From positions 131,077-195,076 of the forward strand of contig JAENRP010000025.1 in assembly GCA_024741835.1 (NCBI GenBank): a stretch of DNA of 64,000 bases, given 5' to 3'. A model generated the notes under the pieces. That model did not search any database, was not told the DNA's origin, and saw only the letters and a list, made by a program, of their open reading frames with translations. Below, one piece after another: positions 34,674-45,562 of the stretch. This DNA is from Diplocarpon mali. Lineage: Eukaryota > Ascomycota > Leotiomycetes > Helotiales > Drepanopezizaceae. Position 1 is the stretch's first letter, and each line of letters starts with the position of its first letter. Made by a program: the position numbers and the translations under genes.

Positions 34674-35921
34674 ATGACCGGCAAGCTCACAGCAAGCATG
34701 GATTCTCTCTCCCTCTCGCAAGGCAGGCTCCAGGCGCGGTTCGCGCCCCAGAGCATTAAATCAATCACGAAGACATGGGAGCATGATCGATTCGCAGAAG
34801 AAAAGCAGAAGAAACTCGCCTCAGACGTCCATGAATGGCGTGCGTTCGCCCAGTCGAGCTCCGCGATACCCTTGCCGCCATTGAGACGCACATACGACAG
34901 GCTTGACACGCTGAAGATCGTAGACGGGGGACTGAACCACGATTGGAGGAACGATAGTACTGCTAAGGAGACATCCAAGGAGCGCTTCCCGATCTCCAAG
35001 AACATGTGTGCTGGGAGGGAAGTTTTCCCGACTTTAGAGAGTACTGCATCAGCCCCTGCAGAGCTATCCTCACCCACGCAGATCGTTGCGGTGCCAGGAA
35101 AGAGATTCAATCCGGAACAAGTGCGTGAGAGAGAGAGCAATGAGTTTTTCTCGCATTTAGGGGTTGAGAAGAACGTAAAGGAACCGCAACCAAAGAAGAG
35201 AGCGAGCCTTGATCGTCCGCGCCCTACCGTTTCTGTCCTCCGGGATATTTCTTACACCTTGCCAGCTACAAGCCCAGAAGCTGTCGAGGAGTCAGAGCAG
35301 TGTGGCTCGAACACTACGAATACTGTCACACTCGTCCTCCCCGAAGCCACCTCGAACAGACCGGTATCGAGGACAGACTCCGTACCAAATCCGCTAGAGC
35401 AACGTTGCACTGCTGAAACTATCTTACCTCCATATCAGCGAGCCGTAGCATCAGTTGGCACCTCGGTCCCCGTATACGCTGTGTCAAGCTCTCAAGACAA
35501 GCTTTGTGCCACTACCCCGTACCTACTTCCGCACCAAAGAGCCGCATCATCGCCGCCTGCTCTCAACATCACTTCGAATATCAAGCACGCCGCACCAAGT
35601 TTGTCAAGTCAATCTTGCACTGCTGCCCCATACCTTCTTCCACACCAAAGAGCCGCATTATCATCGCGTACCTTGGCCGCCGAACCGAGCGCCCCAACGA
35701 TCAGCTCAAAAATTACAGTCACTCCTAGCTCCCGCCAGGTGACCAGAGATGATGCCGTGAGACGCATGATTTTCGCCAATCTCGGTATTCGGGCTCCAAA
35801 GAGAACTGAAGAGCAGACCAAGATGAGACAAGAGGAAAGAGAGGCGAGACGCGCGCTAAGAGAAGAGAGAGAACGAGAAGTAGGGATGTCACAGTGGCGT
35901 GCGAGCAGAGTGAAAGCTTGA
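34674..35921 (+). CDS. Hypothetical protein with three PHQRA-type repeats
   Basis: A single 415-codon frame from the ATG at 34674 to TGA at 35919. Family not recognised. The N-terminal ~60 residues could be helical (QSIKSITKTWEHDRFAEEKQ). The middle is Ser/Thr/Pro-rich and probably disordered. Three copies of a Cys-containing repeat follow, each ending in LPPYQRA (251-257) or YLLPHQRA (283-290 and 320-327), spaced 33 and 37 residues and each preceded by CTA- or CAT-like triplets. The C-terminus has a short ordered patch (DDAVRRMIFANLGIRAPKR) and then a strongly charged helix of alternating Arg/Glu (about 375-405). No signal peptide or membrane segment. Codon use and the absence of broken frames suggest a real gene. 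Confidence 0.75.
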   Translation: MTGKLTASMDSLSLSQGRLQARFAPQSIKSITKTWEHDRFAEEKQKKLASDVHEWRAFAQSSSAIPLPPLRRTYDRLDTLKIVDGGLNHDWRNDSTAKETSKERFPISKNMCAGREVFPTLESTASAPAELSSPTQIVAVPGKRFNPEQVRERESNEFFSHLGVEKNVKEPQPKKRASLDRPRPTVSVLRDISYTLPATSPEAVEESEQCGSNTTNTVTLVLPEATSNRPVSRTDSVPNPLEQRCTAETILPPYQRAVASVGTSVPVYAVSSSQDKLCATTPYLLPHQRAASSPPALNITSNIKHAAPSLSSQSCTAAPYLLPHQRAALSSRTLAAEPSAPTISSKITVTPSSRQVTRDDAVRRMIFANLGIRAPKRTEEQTKMRQEEREARRALREEREREVGMSQWRASRVKA

Positions 35922-36671
35922 AGGGACAGAGCACGACGTACTTGATGCAATGACGAATGACGAAATAGGCGTGGAGGATACAGGGGCGTCGGATTGGTGC
36001 TAGGCCTTGGTATTTACGGCCATGAAAGTGGTATGTTACATGCAGGACTGAAGAATTAATGAGAGTGCCTGCAACAATATTTTGAGAAAATAGGAATATG
36101 GATATACTAAAGGCGGTATCTGTGCCCATAATAGTCAGGGGGCCTTGGTAGTTTCTCGTCTACCACTTGTAGTCCGGGAAGACATACCAGAAATGCTGTT
36201 ATTCATTACGTTGCAACGAAAACTCTAAGGACTTATCTCTAATGCTGTTGTCCGAGCAGATGATAGCGATCGTCAATAGATATTGTCGGGTAAGAATTAT
36301 CTTTTTGACCGTTTCTGTCCTATCCTTGTAGTTCCAAGGTTCGGCCAGAGAGTCGTCGGTAAGACGCTGCACGCTTGATGAAGGCGATAAACGAATTCCA
36401 CGGGGACTTATTTGGCCATCAGAGGAAATGCATTGCTGAGAACGAGAGTCGACGACCTCCCTTGGAATACAGTGGTTTCGGGGCCTGCCTAATCTCAAGA
36501 AGAGGTCGGGGCGGTGGCAATGAAAGGCTAAGTCGGATAAAGCTTTCTGCCACTCACGTGATAATCTCTAGCGCGCACACTTGCAATATGGAGGAAATTA
36601 TTTCGCTATCATGACGAATACTGTTGATAATTGACAACCAACGACCAACGACCACCCATCAAGAACTCGAG
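35922..36671. other. Spacer and promoter region of rpl4
   Basis: 3' flank of the gene at 34674, then the upstream region of rpl4. The last 60 bases before the ATG hold CAACGACCAACGACCACCC, consistent with a fungal leader. No other gene seen. Confidence 0.5.
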
Positions 36672-38193
36672 ATGGCTTCCCGCCCTACAGTTTCCATCTT
36701 GTCCGCCGATGGCTCTGCCAGCGGTGCGAGCCACCCTCTGCCAAAGGTACGGCTGTTTTCCTCGTCGGGTTGATGCCAGAGAGAGGAGGGCATTTTCGGT
36801 GTGTCCGATGCGCAAAAGACGCAAAACGCAAATATTGATACATATTCCGACCAAGGCACAGATATCGTGGGTTTTTGGTGGAGCTGAAGGGGTTATTAGG
36901 AGAATTTGAACATGGGGCGGGGATGAATGCTGATGGTTTGGAATTATAGGTCTTCACTTCGCCAATCCGACCGGATATCGTCCAGACTGTTCACACCGGA
37001 ATGGCCAAGAATAAGAGACAACCGTACGCCGTGAGCGAGAAGGCTGGTCACCAAACCTCTGCTGAGTCCTGGGGAACTGGTTAGTACATCTGCCCTTCAA
37101 CCCATACCCGGATTTCTCATCTCTTTGCTTGGATTTTTACGACATTGGGTATCTGGACAGCCAAACTGGAATTGGGAGTTGGAAAAACCTAGAGCGAGGA
37201 GGAAGTGGCTGATTAGATGCAGGTCGTGCCGTTGCCCGTATTCCCCGTGTCTCTGGAGGTGGAACCCATCGTGCTGGACAAGCTGCTTTCGGTAACATGT
37301 GCAGATCTGGTCGCATGTTCGCACCCACCAAGGTCTGGAGAAAGTGGCACCAAAAGATCAATCTTGGTCAGAAGTAAGATTCACAATTCCCTGGTTTCGC
37401 ATTCGATAGGTTCTAACAAGTCCTCAGGCGATACGCCGTCGCATCCGCTTTGGCTGCTTCTTCCGTCCCAGCTCTTCTTATGGCTCGTGGTCACCAGGTT
37501 TCCACCGTGCCCGAGGTCCCTCTCGTCATCAGCTCCGAGGTCTTCGCCGGGGGTGCCATTTCCCGCACGTCCTCCGCCGTCGGACTCCTGAAGTCAGTCG
37601 GTGCTTCCGCAGACGTCGAGAAGGTTAAGGCCTCCCGCAAACTGCGCGCTGGTAAGGGCAAGCTCCGTGGACGCCGCCACCGTCAACGCCGCGGTCCTCT
37701 GGTCATCTACGACCCCGAGGTCGACGGCAAAGAGCTCTCCCTCGCTTTCCGCAACATCTCCGGCGTTGAGACCTCCTCCGTCTTCGCGCTCAACCTTCTC
37801 CAGCTCGCTCCCGGTGGTCACCTAGGACGCTTCATCATTTGGACCTCTGCCGCCTTCAAGGCCCTCGACGCCATCTACGGCTCGACCACCACCCCGTCTG
37901 ACCTGAAGAAGGACTTCCTGCTCCCATCGCCTGTCGTCCAGCAGGCCGATATTGGTCGCCTGATTAACTCCTCCGAAGTGCAATCTGTGATCCGCGCCGC
38001 AATTGGCCAGGCTCGCACCAAGCGCACAGGTGTCCAGAAGAAGAACCCGCTACACAACAAGCAGGTCCTGCTCCGTCTGAATCCGTACGCCGCTGGCTAC
38101 AGCAAGGACAAGATCGGCACCAAGGGCTTGGACGCTGGAAAGCCTGTGCGTGCGTCGAAGACTGCTTTCGCTGGCGTGTTGAAAGAGGATTAG
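36672..38193 (+). CDS. rpl4: 60S ribosomal protein L4 (uL4)
   Basis: Large-subunit ribosomal protein that lines part of the peptide exit tunnel. Four exons: 36672-36746, 36950-37079, 37223-37373 and 37428-38193; total 1,122 nt or 373 residues, in frame through introns of 203, 143 and 54 bp. The last intron has a clear TTCTAACAAG branch site. The sequence is unmistakable: [14 protein letters not shown] at the N-terminus, [53 protein letters not shown] and a basic C-terminal extension. Early introns in the first third are typical of ribosomal protein genes in filamentous fungi. Length is normal. Confidence 0.98.
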
Positions 38194-39070
38194 ATGCACG
38201 GTGCTTTGCTGTTGGCTGAAGTGGCGTTTCTGTCTTTTTGAAGCTAGGGAGGGATTTGGCTGTGGTTGCATGGTCTCCGAAATGAAATAGATGCCTGCAC
38301 TTCCGTACCTGCTGGCTGATTCACGGGAGAAGTAATGAACAGTCGCAATGATCGTCAAGTATATGTCTCTGCGAGTGACTGCTGCCTGAACCTTCTGCCC
38401 TGGAGAGACCCGGCGTCAGTGCGTATATCTTAACTAGACTCAATTCCGAGGAAGAAATATGAGTTGCACTTGACCCTAGTCTCATGCAATAGCACAACAG
38501 CGCACAGCGGCTTCTCTTCAGATACTGATATAGGATGTTATCCCGAACCTGTGCGGTGAATCATTGATTACTTATCCATGTAAGTACGACGGAATGGGGA
38601 CTGAGAGCTTGGACCTGGATAGGCTATCGATAGACCCATCTCAGCCAGTCTCTTGCAAAGTCACGCCAAGCGGTTGTATTCTTATCACATGTACCGACCC
38701 CCGACAAGATGAATGCTTCCGTAGCCATCGCACTCCTCTCATTGAACAATATCAAATAGGATGGAGCCAGATCCTACCCGGCTCAAGTTGGTCACATTAC
38801 ATTGCCGTGCTTCAAATCCAGGCACGCCCAAGATAAATCAAGGCATATGCATTGCATCTCTCCCCGCTGGTAGGCACGCAGCCATCTAAACTCCGATTCT
38901 AATCCCGGAGAACCGTTGTGCTCGCATCCAATTCAACGCAAAGGCGATCAAGTGGAATGGGGCGCATATGCAAAAGAGAACCCCGTATGAGACGGCGCCG
39001 TCTGCTCACCCTCCAACGCCAAACCAGCCACCATCATGATACTATTTTCCTGACCATCTTGCCCGGAGCG
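38194..39070. other. Convergent intergenic region
   Basis: Lies between the 3' ends of rpl4 (plus) and the HDA-type gene (minus). Only short frames; no RNA gene or repeat recognised. Confidence 0.5.
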
Positions 39071-41980
39071 CTATTGAAACCGGCTGGCCAACTTGGAAGG
39101 CCCAGCATCTCCAAACCGGTCATATTGCACACCTCCTCTGCCATGAAACTGCCCATTACCAGCCATGTCGCCGGGTACAGGACTGTTACCTCTGCTACCT
39201 CCATACTGTAATACACGAGCCATGCTCTGTCTAGACCCGGGACTCATCTGGCTTCCAGGTCCCAGTCTTGGACTGCGCGGCACGCTGGCTCCTCTTGTAG
39301 CTCTCCGCCCATTCGTAAGCACCTTCAGCTCCTCGCTCATTCTGTCCGACGCGCGCTGCAAGTCTTCAGCTCTCGCCTTCAATTGCCTGTTGACCTGTCT
39401 GAGCTCGGCGTTTTCGTGGGAAGACTGAATCTCGTGGATGCGGACTTTATCCGTCTTATCCTTCTCGCAGAAGAATGCGTTCTCGGATGCGAGCCTGCTG
39501 TTCTCCATTTGCGCCTTTATAGCTTGCTCGGATGCCGTCTGGTATGAGTCGCGGATATAGTCGAGGTCGTTGCTCAAAGTCGAGATGCGCTTCTGCAATG
39601 ACTTGTTGCCGTGACGGGCTTGCTCGAGTTCTTCGTACATTTGTGCGAGTTCGGCGGCTTCTGGGATTGTAGAATTAGCTAGAGCTGTTCGCGCGGCGGT
39701 AAGCTCCTTTTCAAGAGTTGTGTTCTTCTCTCGGAGCTTGAGGATCTCAGCGTCTCTGTTGTCGCCTCGCTTCTTAGCCTGAATTTCGCGGGCCATAGCA
39801 AGACTGTACTCATGTTCGAAGCTGCCTCTATCATTTATGGCTTCTTGGTATTTCGTTTGAATTGAGGCGAAGCTTTTCTCGTAGTCCTTGCAGCGAGCTT
39901 CCAGGTTGGTGTTGATTTTCCGAGTTTCCAATACCATAGCCTCTTTCTGCCGCAATTGCGATTCCAAATCGGTTACCTCGTGTACGTTAGCGAAATCTAA
40001 ATATAAAAATCACCGCGATGGCCTTACTCTTTTCAGAAGCACCGCAACCTCCGTACCCTCGCGCTCGAGCTGTCCTGATTTGGAAAAGCTGGGACCCGCG
40101 GCGGCAGACGCAGTGTGGAGAATGGTCTCACTGACTTGGGAGCTTTCTGATTCGCCAGGGACTGGAGTTAGCCGAAATCTCTTTGAAGATTCAGTAGCAC
40201 CGGTCTCGTCCACCAGCTACGAATTATTAGCTTGGTTTCGAGAAAATGATTACGCTTCACATACCAACTGCCTTTTCGCTCCAGATTGTAGGATCTGTGT
40301 AGCCGACTGCATGCTGTTTGATTCAGATGCCGAAGGTTCTTCCGATGAAAACCGCTGGCTGCTCATGATGCTGAGGTCGAGGCCTTTTATAGTGGGCATC
40401 GGCTGCAATATCCACGACTCTGCGCTGGCGCCGTTCTTCAAGAACTCGGCTGTAGCTTGAGCAGCGTCCGGCGGAGCAGGAAAAACGTTCTCGTCTAAGA
40501 TGCCGACCAAGTCCATAAGCTGCGTTGCACAACTGTAGAGTATCAAGTTCCTTTCGAGTGGCTTAAGGCTGGATTCAATACATTTCTCTAAATGCTCGAC
40601 GGAATTCACAACGACCAAGGATAAAAGAGGCACACGACGGCTCGGGATGCTCGGATCGACCCGTAGCTCTTCCAGAAACGGCAGGGATGAACATGTTGAA
40701 TCAAAGGCAATAACAAGAGAAGCAGGCTCGGTCTGGTATCTGTGAATGTCTGAAGGATACAAAGTAACTCGAAATCGGCTATCTGAGTTGCCTGTCCATA
40801 ATCCCGGCTCATCTGCACGACAGTACACAATACGATGTTGAAAAAGTAATGACTGGAGTACCTGCAGCATCCTTCCAGGCCGTACTAAGATGACAATGTG
40901 TTCATCAGTTTGCTGCAGAAGCGGCAGTAGCTCGGCCAGGAATATGGCTTTTGTGCTAACGTTTTCGGCGAACTTAGAAAGCTCTCTTGGGGATTCCTGT
41001 GAAGGAATCGCGGTATCAATCAAGTCCGCGTGGCTGCAGACCTGTTCGAGTTTCTCCAACGTAGAGCTGATTTCTGCTATGACGCTAGCGTTGAGAACCC
41101 CGTCTTTTCGAAAGCATGATAATTCAGCTTGACAAGCCTCGATTATATGAACGTAGATGCTTCGGGTGAGTCCAACCATAGGAAGTGGCACATTGTATTC
41201 ATCCTTTCCCAACAGGAGAATGTCGAGGGATGTTTGCGGCTGATTAGCACCCGAATCTGAGCCTAGATCTTGGTCCGCATATGGGTGCGCTGTCGGGGGT
41301 ACCATTGGCAGAGGAGTCTGTGCTGACTCGACCACAGGAAGGATGGGAGGCTGGACATCAGGGAAGAGACCCTGTTCAGGATTTTGTGAAGGTAAGCGCT
41401 GATCTGAAGAAACAGCTTGCTGATTCAGGAGCGGCAAAGCAGGCGATGGCGTCACCGAGTCGGCTCGAGCAGCAGAAGCAGCTTTTTCAGCTTCTCTTGC
41501 AGCTACACGTTGATGATATATTTCTTTTACCCTCGCCACCGGGTCTATTCTTGTGGGCGTCAGCTTACTGCTTGACTTCATAGTTGCGCAGATGCTGGGG
41601 GAGGCTAGGCTAAATAGCGGCGGCTGAAACTGTGCAGAAGACCTGGCGAGTGAGTCTATCTCGATGCTCTGCTGGACGTCCTCGATTGGGGGGCTAGGTA
41701 GGTGGCTGAATGACAATACTTGACTTCGGGTCCCGGAGCCCTGAGGCTGCGTGGATCTCTGCGTGTCTTGAACCTGACTTACCGTGGGTTCTGGGTCATT
41801 AACGTCCTCGATCTGCGATGCAATATCGATAGGTGGTTGTATTTCGTTGGAACCTGATAGACGCGGCTTAGGCAGAGAAAACCGTGGCTTCGGGGTATCT
41901 GAAATCACCTTCGAGGCTTCCCAGTCAGTCAAGCTGGAGAAAGACCTCGGTGGTGGCGGAAATGATCTACGCGCGGGAGT
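39071..41980 (-). CDS. HDA1-complex subunit 2/3-type chromatin protein, 3' half
   Basis: C-terminal part of a protein of the family 'class II histone deacetylase complex subunits 2 and 3', nuclear scaffolds that bind DNA and tether the deacetylase; chromodomain versions include CDP-2 of the Neurospora HCHC silencing complex. Three blocks join cleanly: 40265-41980, 40028-40216 and 39071-39976, with 48- and 51-bp introns carrying GCTAATAA and CGCTAACG branch sites, both phase 0. Visible parts: a Ser/Pro-rich linker, then the helicase-like fold (KAIFLAELLPLLQQTDEHIVILV, SFRVTLYP-like strand, ASLVIAFDST, LIL YSCATQLMDL region) and a C-terminal coiled coil (VTDLESQLRQKEAMVLETRK onward, over 200 residues). 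The frame is open up to a stop at 41981-41983; coding upstream continues in other frames (next entry), so the true start is not resolved. Confidence 0.8.
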
Positions 41981-43505
41981 CTAGGAATGTGCCCCCTGGG
42001 TCGAAGGGCAGTGGCGTTTAGGTTCTTGATATTATGTGCTTTCAAGTTCCGATATATGCACTTGCTGGTCTTGAATTCACCAGATTCTGGCCTTAAGCTG
42101 CTCGATTGTGATAGTTGAGACTGATTGTCACCCGCAAGAATATCGCCACTGAGTTCGCTGTTACTAGAACGAGGAACTTGTGTCCAAAATCGAGGGCTGG
42201 AGGTCTGACTGAGCCCTAGATGCTAGATTTTTGCTGTCCAGGTGGAGATAGGACCTCAGATTAGACTGCTTGCGACCGCAATTGTGCAGAATGCTCTAGC
42301 TGCTCAGACTCGAGTGAACGAAGCGATCGAGAATCGGAAAAATAATTCGAAATAGATATAGCTTTAGTTTTTGAGATTTTTAGGTTAGAAGATGGGTTCC
42401 ATTTATTAGAAATATCTTGATGCAAAAGACTGGGCTCGGCAAATAGGCTTAAAGTACTCAATGCCTTAGTGTAGCTGTTTGACGACGTCAACTGAGTATT
42501 GCGAAACTCAATTGCTTCGATAGGAGCTTCTATGTTTGACAGGCTCTTCCTCAAAGTGAAGTCTTCAGATCTGGACACGGGAGTCTCCAAAGGCTCAGAT
42601 GAGGATGAACCCGCCTGGTCTTGCGAATCTGGGATTTCCTCAACGTCCTCGTCCAATAGAAAGGGCCTCCGAGCTCTTCCAGGTGCCTGCAAAGAAGGCG
42701 GCTCAATCAAATCAGTAGCCAGCAAATTCTTAGTAACAAGAGAAGATTCCGAGCTCAGCACACAGAGGCGATTTCTATGACGGTGATTGCTAGCCGCTGT
42801 CCGTGGCCTCAAGGTCCTCTGGTACTTCTACTCCCGACCAACTTGTCTTGTTGCGTTGAAATTCACCTGAACACCTTGGTCGTGTTGGTAGTCGTAGCTA
42901 TCTGGGATCTCAGGCTGTGTGAGAGCTTGCCCTTGGGGCGCAGTTTGCGGCTCTGCTGTACTCCTAGCCTCCTGCGCAACAACCTCCGCCTTAGACACAA
43001 GCCTCCGACGTTTCGCAGGGCGTATAGGTTGGACTCGGGCTCGGGCTCTTGGGACTGGGAAGGCTGAGACGAAGGGCTTTCGCTGGCTGGTTGCTTCTGC
43101 CAGCTCTTCCGCCATGCAGCGACCGCGTCAACAGTAACTTTCGAGTATCGTACCTGTGCAGGCTTGAATTAGCAAGGATTCAACTTTGTATTTGCGAACC
43201 CCAGAGACAACCTACCCAGTCTACAATAGGATATGACTCCCCAGTGATCGCGTTGTCATCCCAGTCGACAAGGTAGTAGAGGCCGTTGGCGCGCTGCTCT
43301 TACTTCACCATACGGTTTATAGGCCAGTATGCTTGTATGGGTGTCTAATTTATCTTCTTCTTGTTCTGCTTCTTAACTTTCGATTTCTCTGGCCACGAGT
43401 GTGGTGGGGAGGAGCTTGACAGAGAGGAGGGGAGTTGTGTGGTATCAGTCGTCGCGTCCACCGCTTCCTCTAATCTCTCGCCGCCTCACGCGCATCTTCG
43501 TCCAT
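41981..43505 (-). pseudogene. Disrupted 5' half of the HDA2/3-type gene, including a chromodomain
   Basis: Upstream of the intact 3' half, homologous-looking protein is found in all three minus-strand frames. From the ATG at 43503-43505 it opens as MDEDAREAARD, then changes frame. A chromodomain-like stretch follows (YWPINRMVK, in-frame TAA, EQRANGLYYLVDWDD, ITGESYPIVDW), then a probable intron at 43151-43215, then KVTVDAVAAW with a frame change into EELAEATSQRKPF. The next frame runs 42261-43115 through one TAG near 42813, and another frame covers about 42220-41950 (SSPRFWTQVPRSSNSELSGD). Some breaks may be unrecognised introns (a GTGCAT...GCGTAG intron near 42.0 kb would restore frame). The TAA in the chromodomain and the TAG at 42813 have no convincing splice solution. 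Either the 5' half has decayed or the assembly has several errors here. Confidence 0.6.
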
Positions 43506-45562
43506 TTCGAAACGTGTAAGAAGAGATGGTGGTTAATGTTAACGCCATGACTAGGAGGTGACTTCGAAGAATAGGAAATTGGAAAACAAATCGCTAGGAG
43601 CAGAAAATTAGCACTAGCAAATAAGTGAATATTAGTCTTACTGAAAGGTGAATTCACGTTCCTGGTTTGCGGCAAGTGATAGGCGCTGTGTATACTCCAC
43701 ATCCGCACCCTGATCTGCTTCAAAATCCAACTTCAACTTCAGTTTCCAAAGATTCGCAGGCTGTGCTTCATAATCTGTTTGCTACAAGATACACAAGTAA
43801 CAAATGCTTTAAATCTAGCATAATGCAGATTGAAAGTCTTGCCTGGTACACATGCGCAAAAATGGAACAGAAGGAGCTATTTGCCCCTCTTTTACTTACT
43901 TGTAATATGATTTTTTTTTGTTTTACAAATCACTCTCTATGCAATTGCTTTCGTCTTTAGCTGCCTCTACCATGCTTCATAACATGGCATCAGCATGCTA
44001 GTAGCAAACATGCAAGTGCCTCTTCCTGCATATACCAAATCATGACCCTGTTTTAAACCTCGCCTTGACTTGCAGTAGAACTTTTACCGTTCTTAGTCGT
44101 CTTGCGTCTGGAATCAAGCCTAGACAAGAACGTTGCAAATGTTCAGGTTGTAGTGATTCTTCTGGTTACTGAGTCTAGAAGCCATGTTCCGCTTTTGATG
44201 ACAAGTAAGGTCAACACTTTTCTGGAATCTGCTACCTTTCTACGTCATTGAGCATTCAATAGCTTATGTATAAAGATTTTGGATTTGTTAGAAATATCTT
44301 AAAATCATTTCTGACCAAAAAAAGCCTCGCATTGTCTAAGTTACTGCACCCATCAGCTCCTTAGTTTGAATCCTAGCTACTTCCCCAAGATCTTCTCCGA
44401 CCCTAGAAGCCTCTTCGTGGTATTCCCCAACGAGTACATCGGCGTTCTCGGCTTCAAACCCAACTTCTCATTCCATTCCAACACATCATCAAACCTCAGC
44501 ATTTTCTCCTTGGTCCCACCCTCTGGCACAGTTCCCAGCGCCTCGACGGCAATTTCGATAGTATATCTGGGGCCATCCACTAGGAGGCGTTCGTTAGCTA
44601 CGGAGAGAATAGTGAGGGAGGCTGTGTGCGCAGCTGCGACGTCGCGACTGTCGATTTTGGGATTTATTAGCTGGGCAATCCGGAACGACAAATGAAGTGG
44701 AAACTCGGTTAGTCACGTATGAGAAGAAGCTGCCATCAGAGATAACATCAGAAGTTCCGTTGAATAAGCTGAAGAAACATCGCTGGAAATAATTAATCTT
44801 CTTCAGATTCGTAACCGGCTGAATAGGAGGACCAAAAACGAGCGCGGGTAGCTATATAATTTTGATGAATCAAGATGAATGAAGGGCAGTGAGGTAGTTG
44901 TATTTTAAAAGCTTTCCTGAAAGTGCCCTACGAAGGACAAATAATTGTAGAGCTGGTTGAAGATAGAAAATTGATAAGGTAGTGAATGGCGCAAGATAGG
45001 AACAAAAAAAAAAGCATCATTTCAGCTCAGGATGAAAATAATGTGGATCTGAGCCTCATTTATATACCTCACCCCCCTACATATACATTATCACTATAAC
45101 TTAAGCACTCCAGTCTTTGAAGTACTAAATTCACAATACGTAAACATATCAACTAGACGGGCAATGCCCTCCTCCCCTGGCAGATACCTGCGAATTGCCG
45201 CCCGACTTAAGGAGCAGCGTGGGAGCTTACACGAGGGCACTTAACTTGATCGTAGAATTCGAAGGCACTTCTCTGCAATGCGAGAGCGCAGACAAATGCT
45301 ATCAGCGGCAGAATTTCAGCAAAGTTGTGCAGATAAACCAGCCACTCTGTGAAACGACTTCAAAAATAGGAAACTAGCGAGGAAAACAAGATAAGACACA
45401 GAATTATAATGCTATTTATTGTGCATGTCTAGAGGAGTACGCCAGTCCCAATACATGTTTTGATCATGCGCTACACATTTATACTGCCAAAATAAACGCC
45501 CCTTGCTTTTCAGAGGTACATCCTACAACGCCTTGCTAGATTTTTCCATTCCAATCAACTAC
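43506..45562. other. AT-rich spacer
   Basis: Promoter side of the chromodomain gene, then AT-rich DNA with poly-T and poly-A runs and one short coding-like fragment (44377-44670). The final ~150 bases are the 3' flank of the telomere-protein gene. Confidence 0.4.
44377..44670 (-). pseudogene. Coding-like fragment, family not recognised
   Basis: A 98-codon frame following a plausible acceptor (GATTGCCCAG), reading INPKIDSRDVAAAHTASLTI and later RFDDVLEWNEKLGLKPRTP. Composition resembles a folded protein. An upstream piece (FNGTSDVISDGSFFSY, near 44710-44760) could join across a short intron with a weak donor, but no start codon follows from it. It may be the remnant of a larger gene or a short orphan gene. 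Confidence 0.3.
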
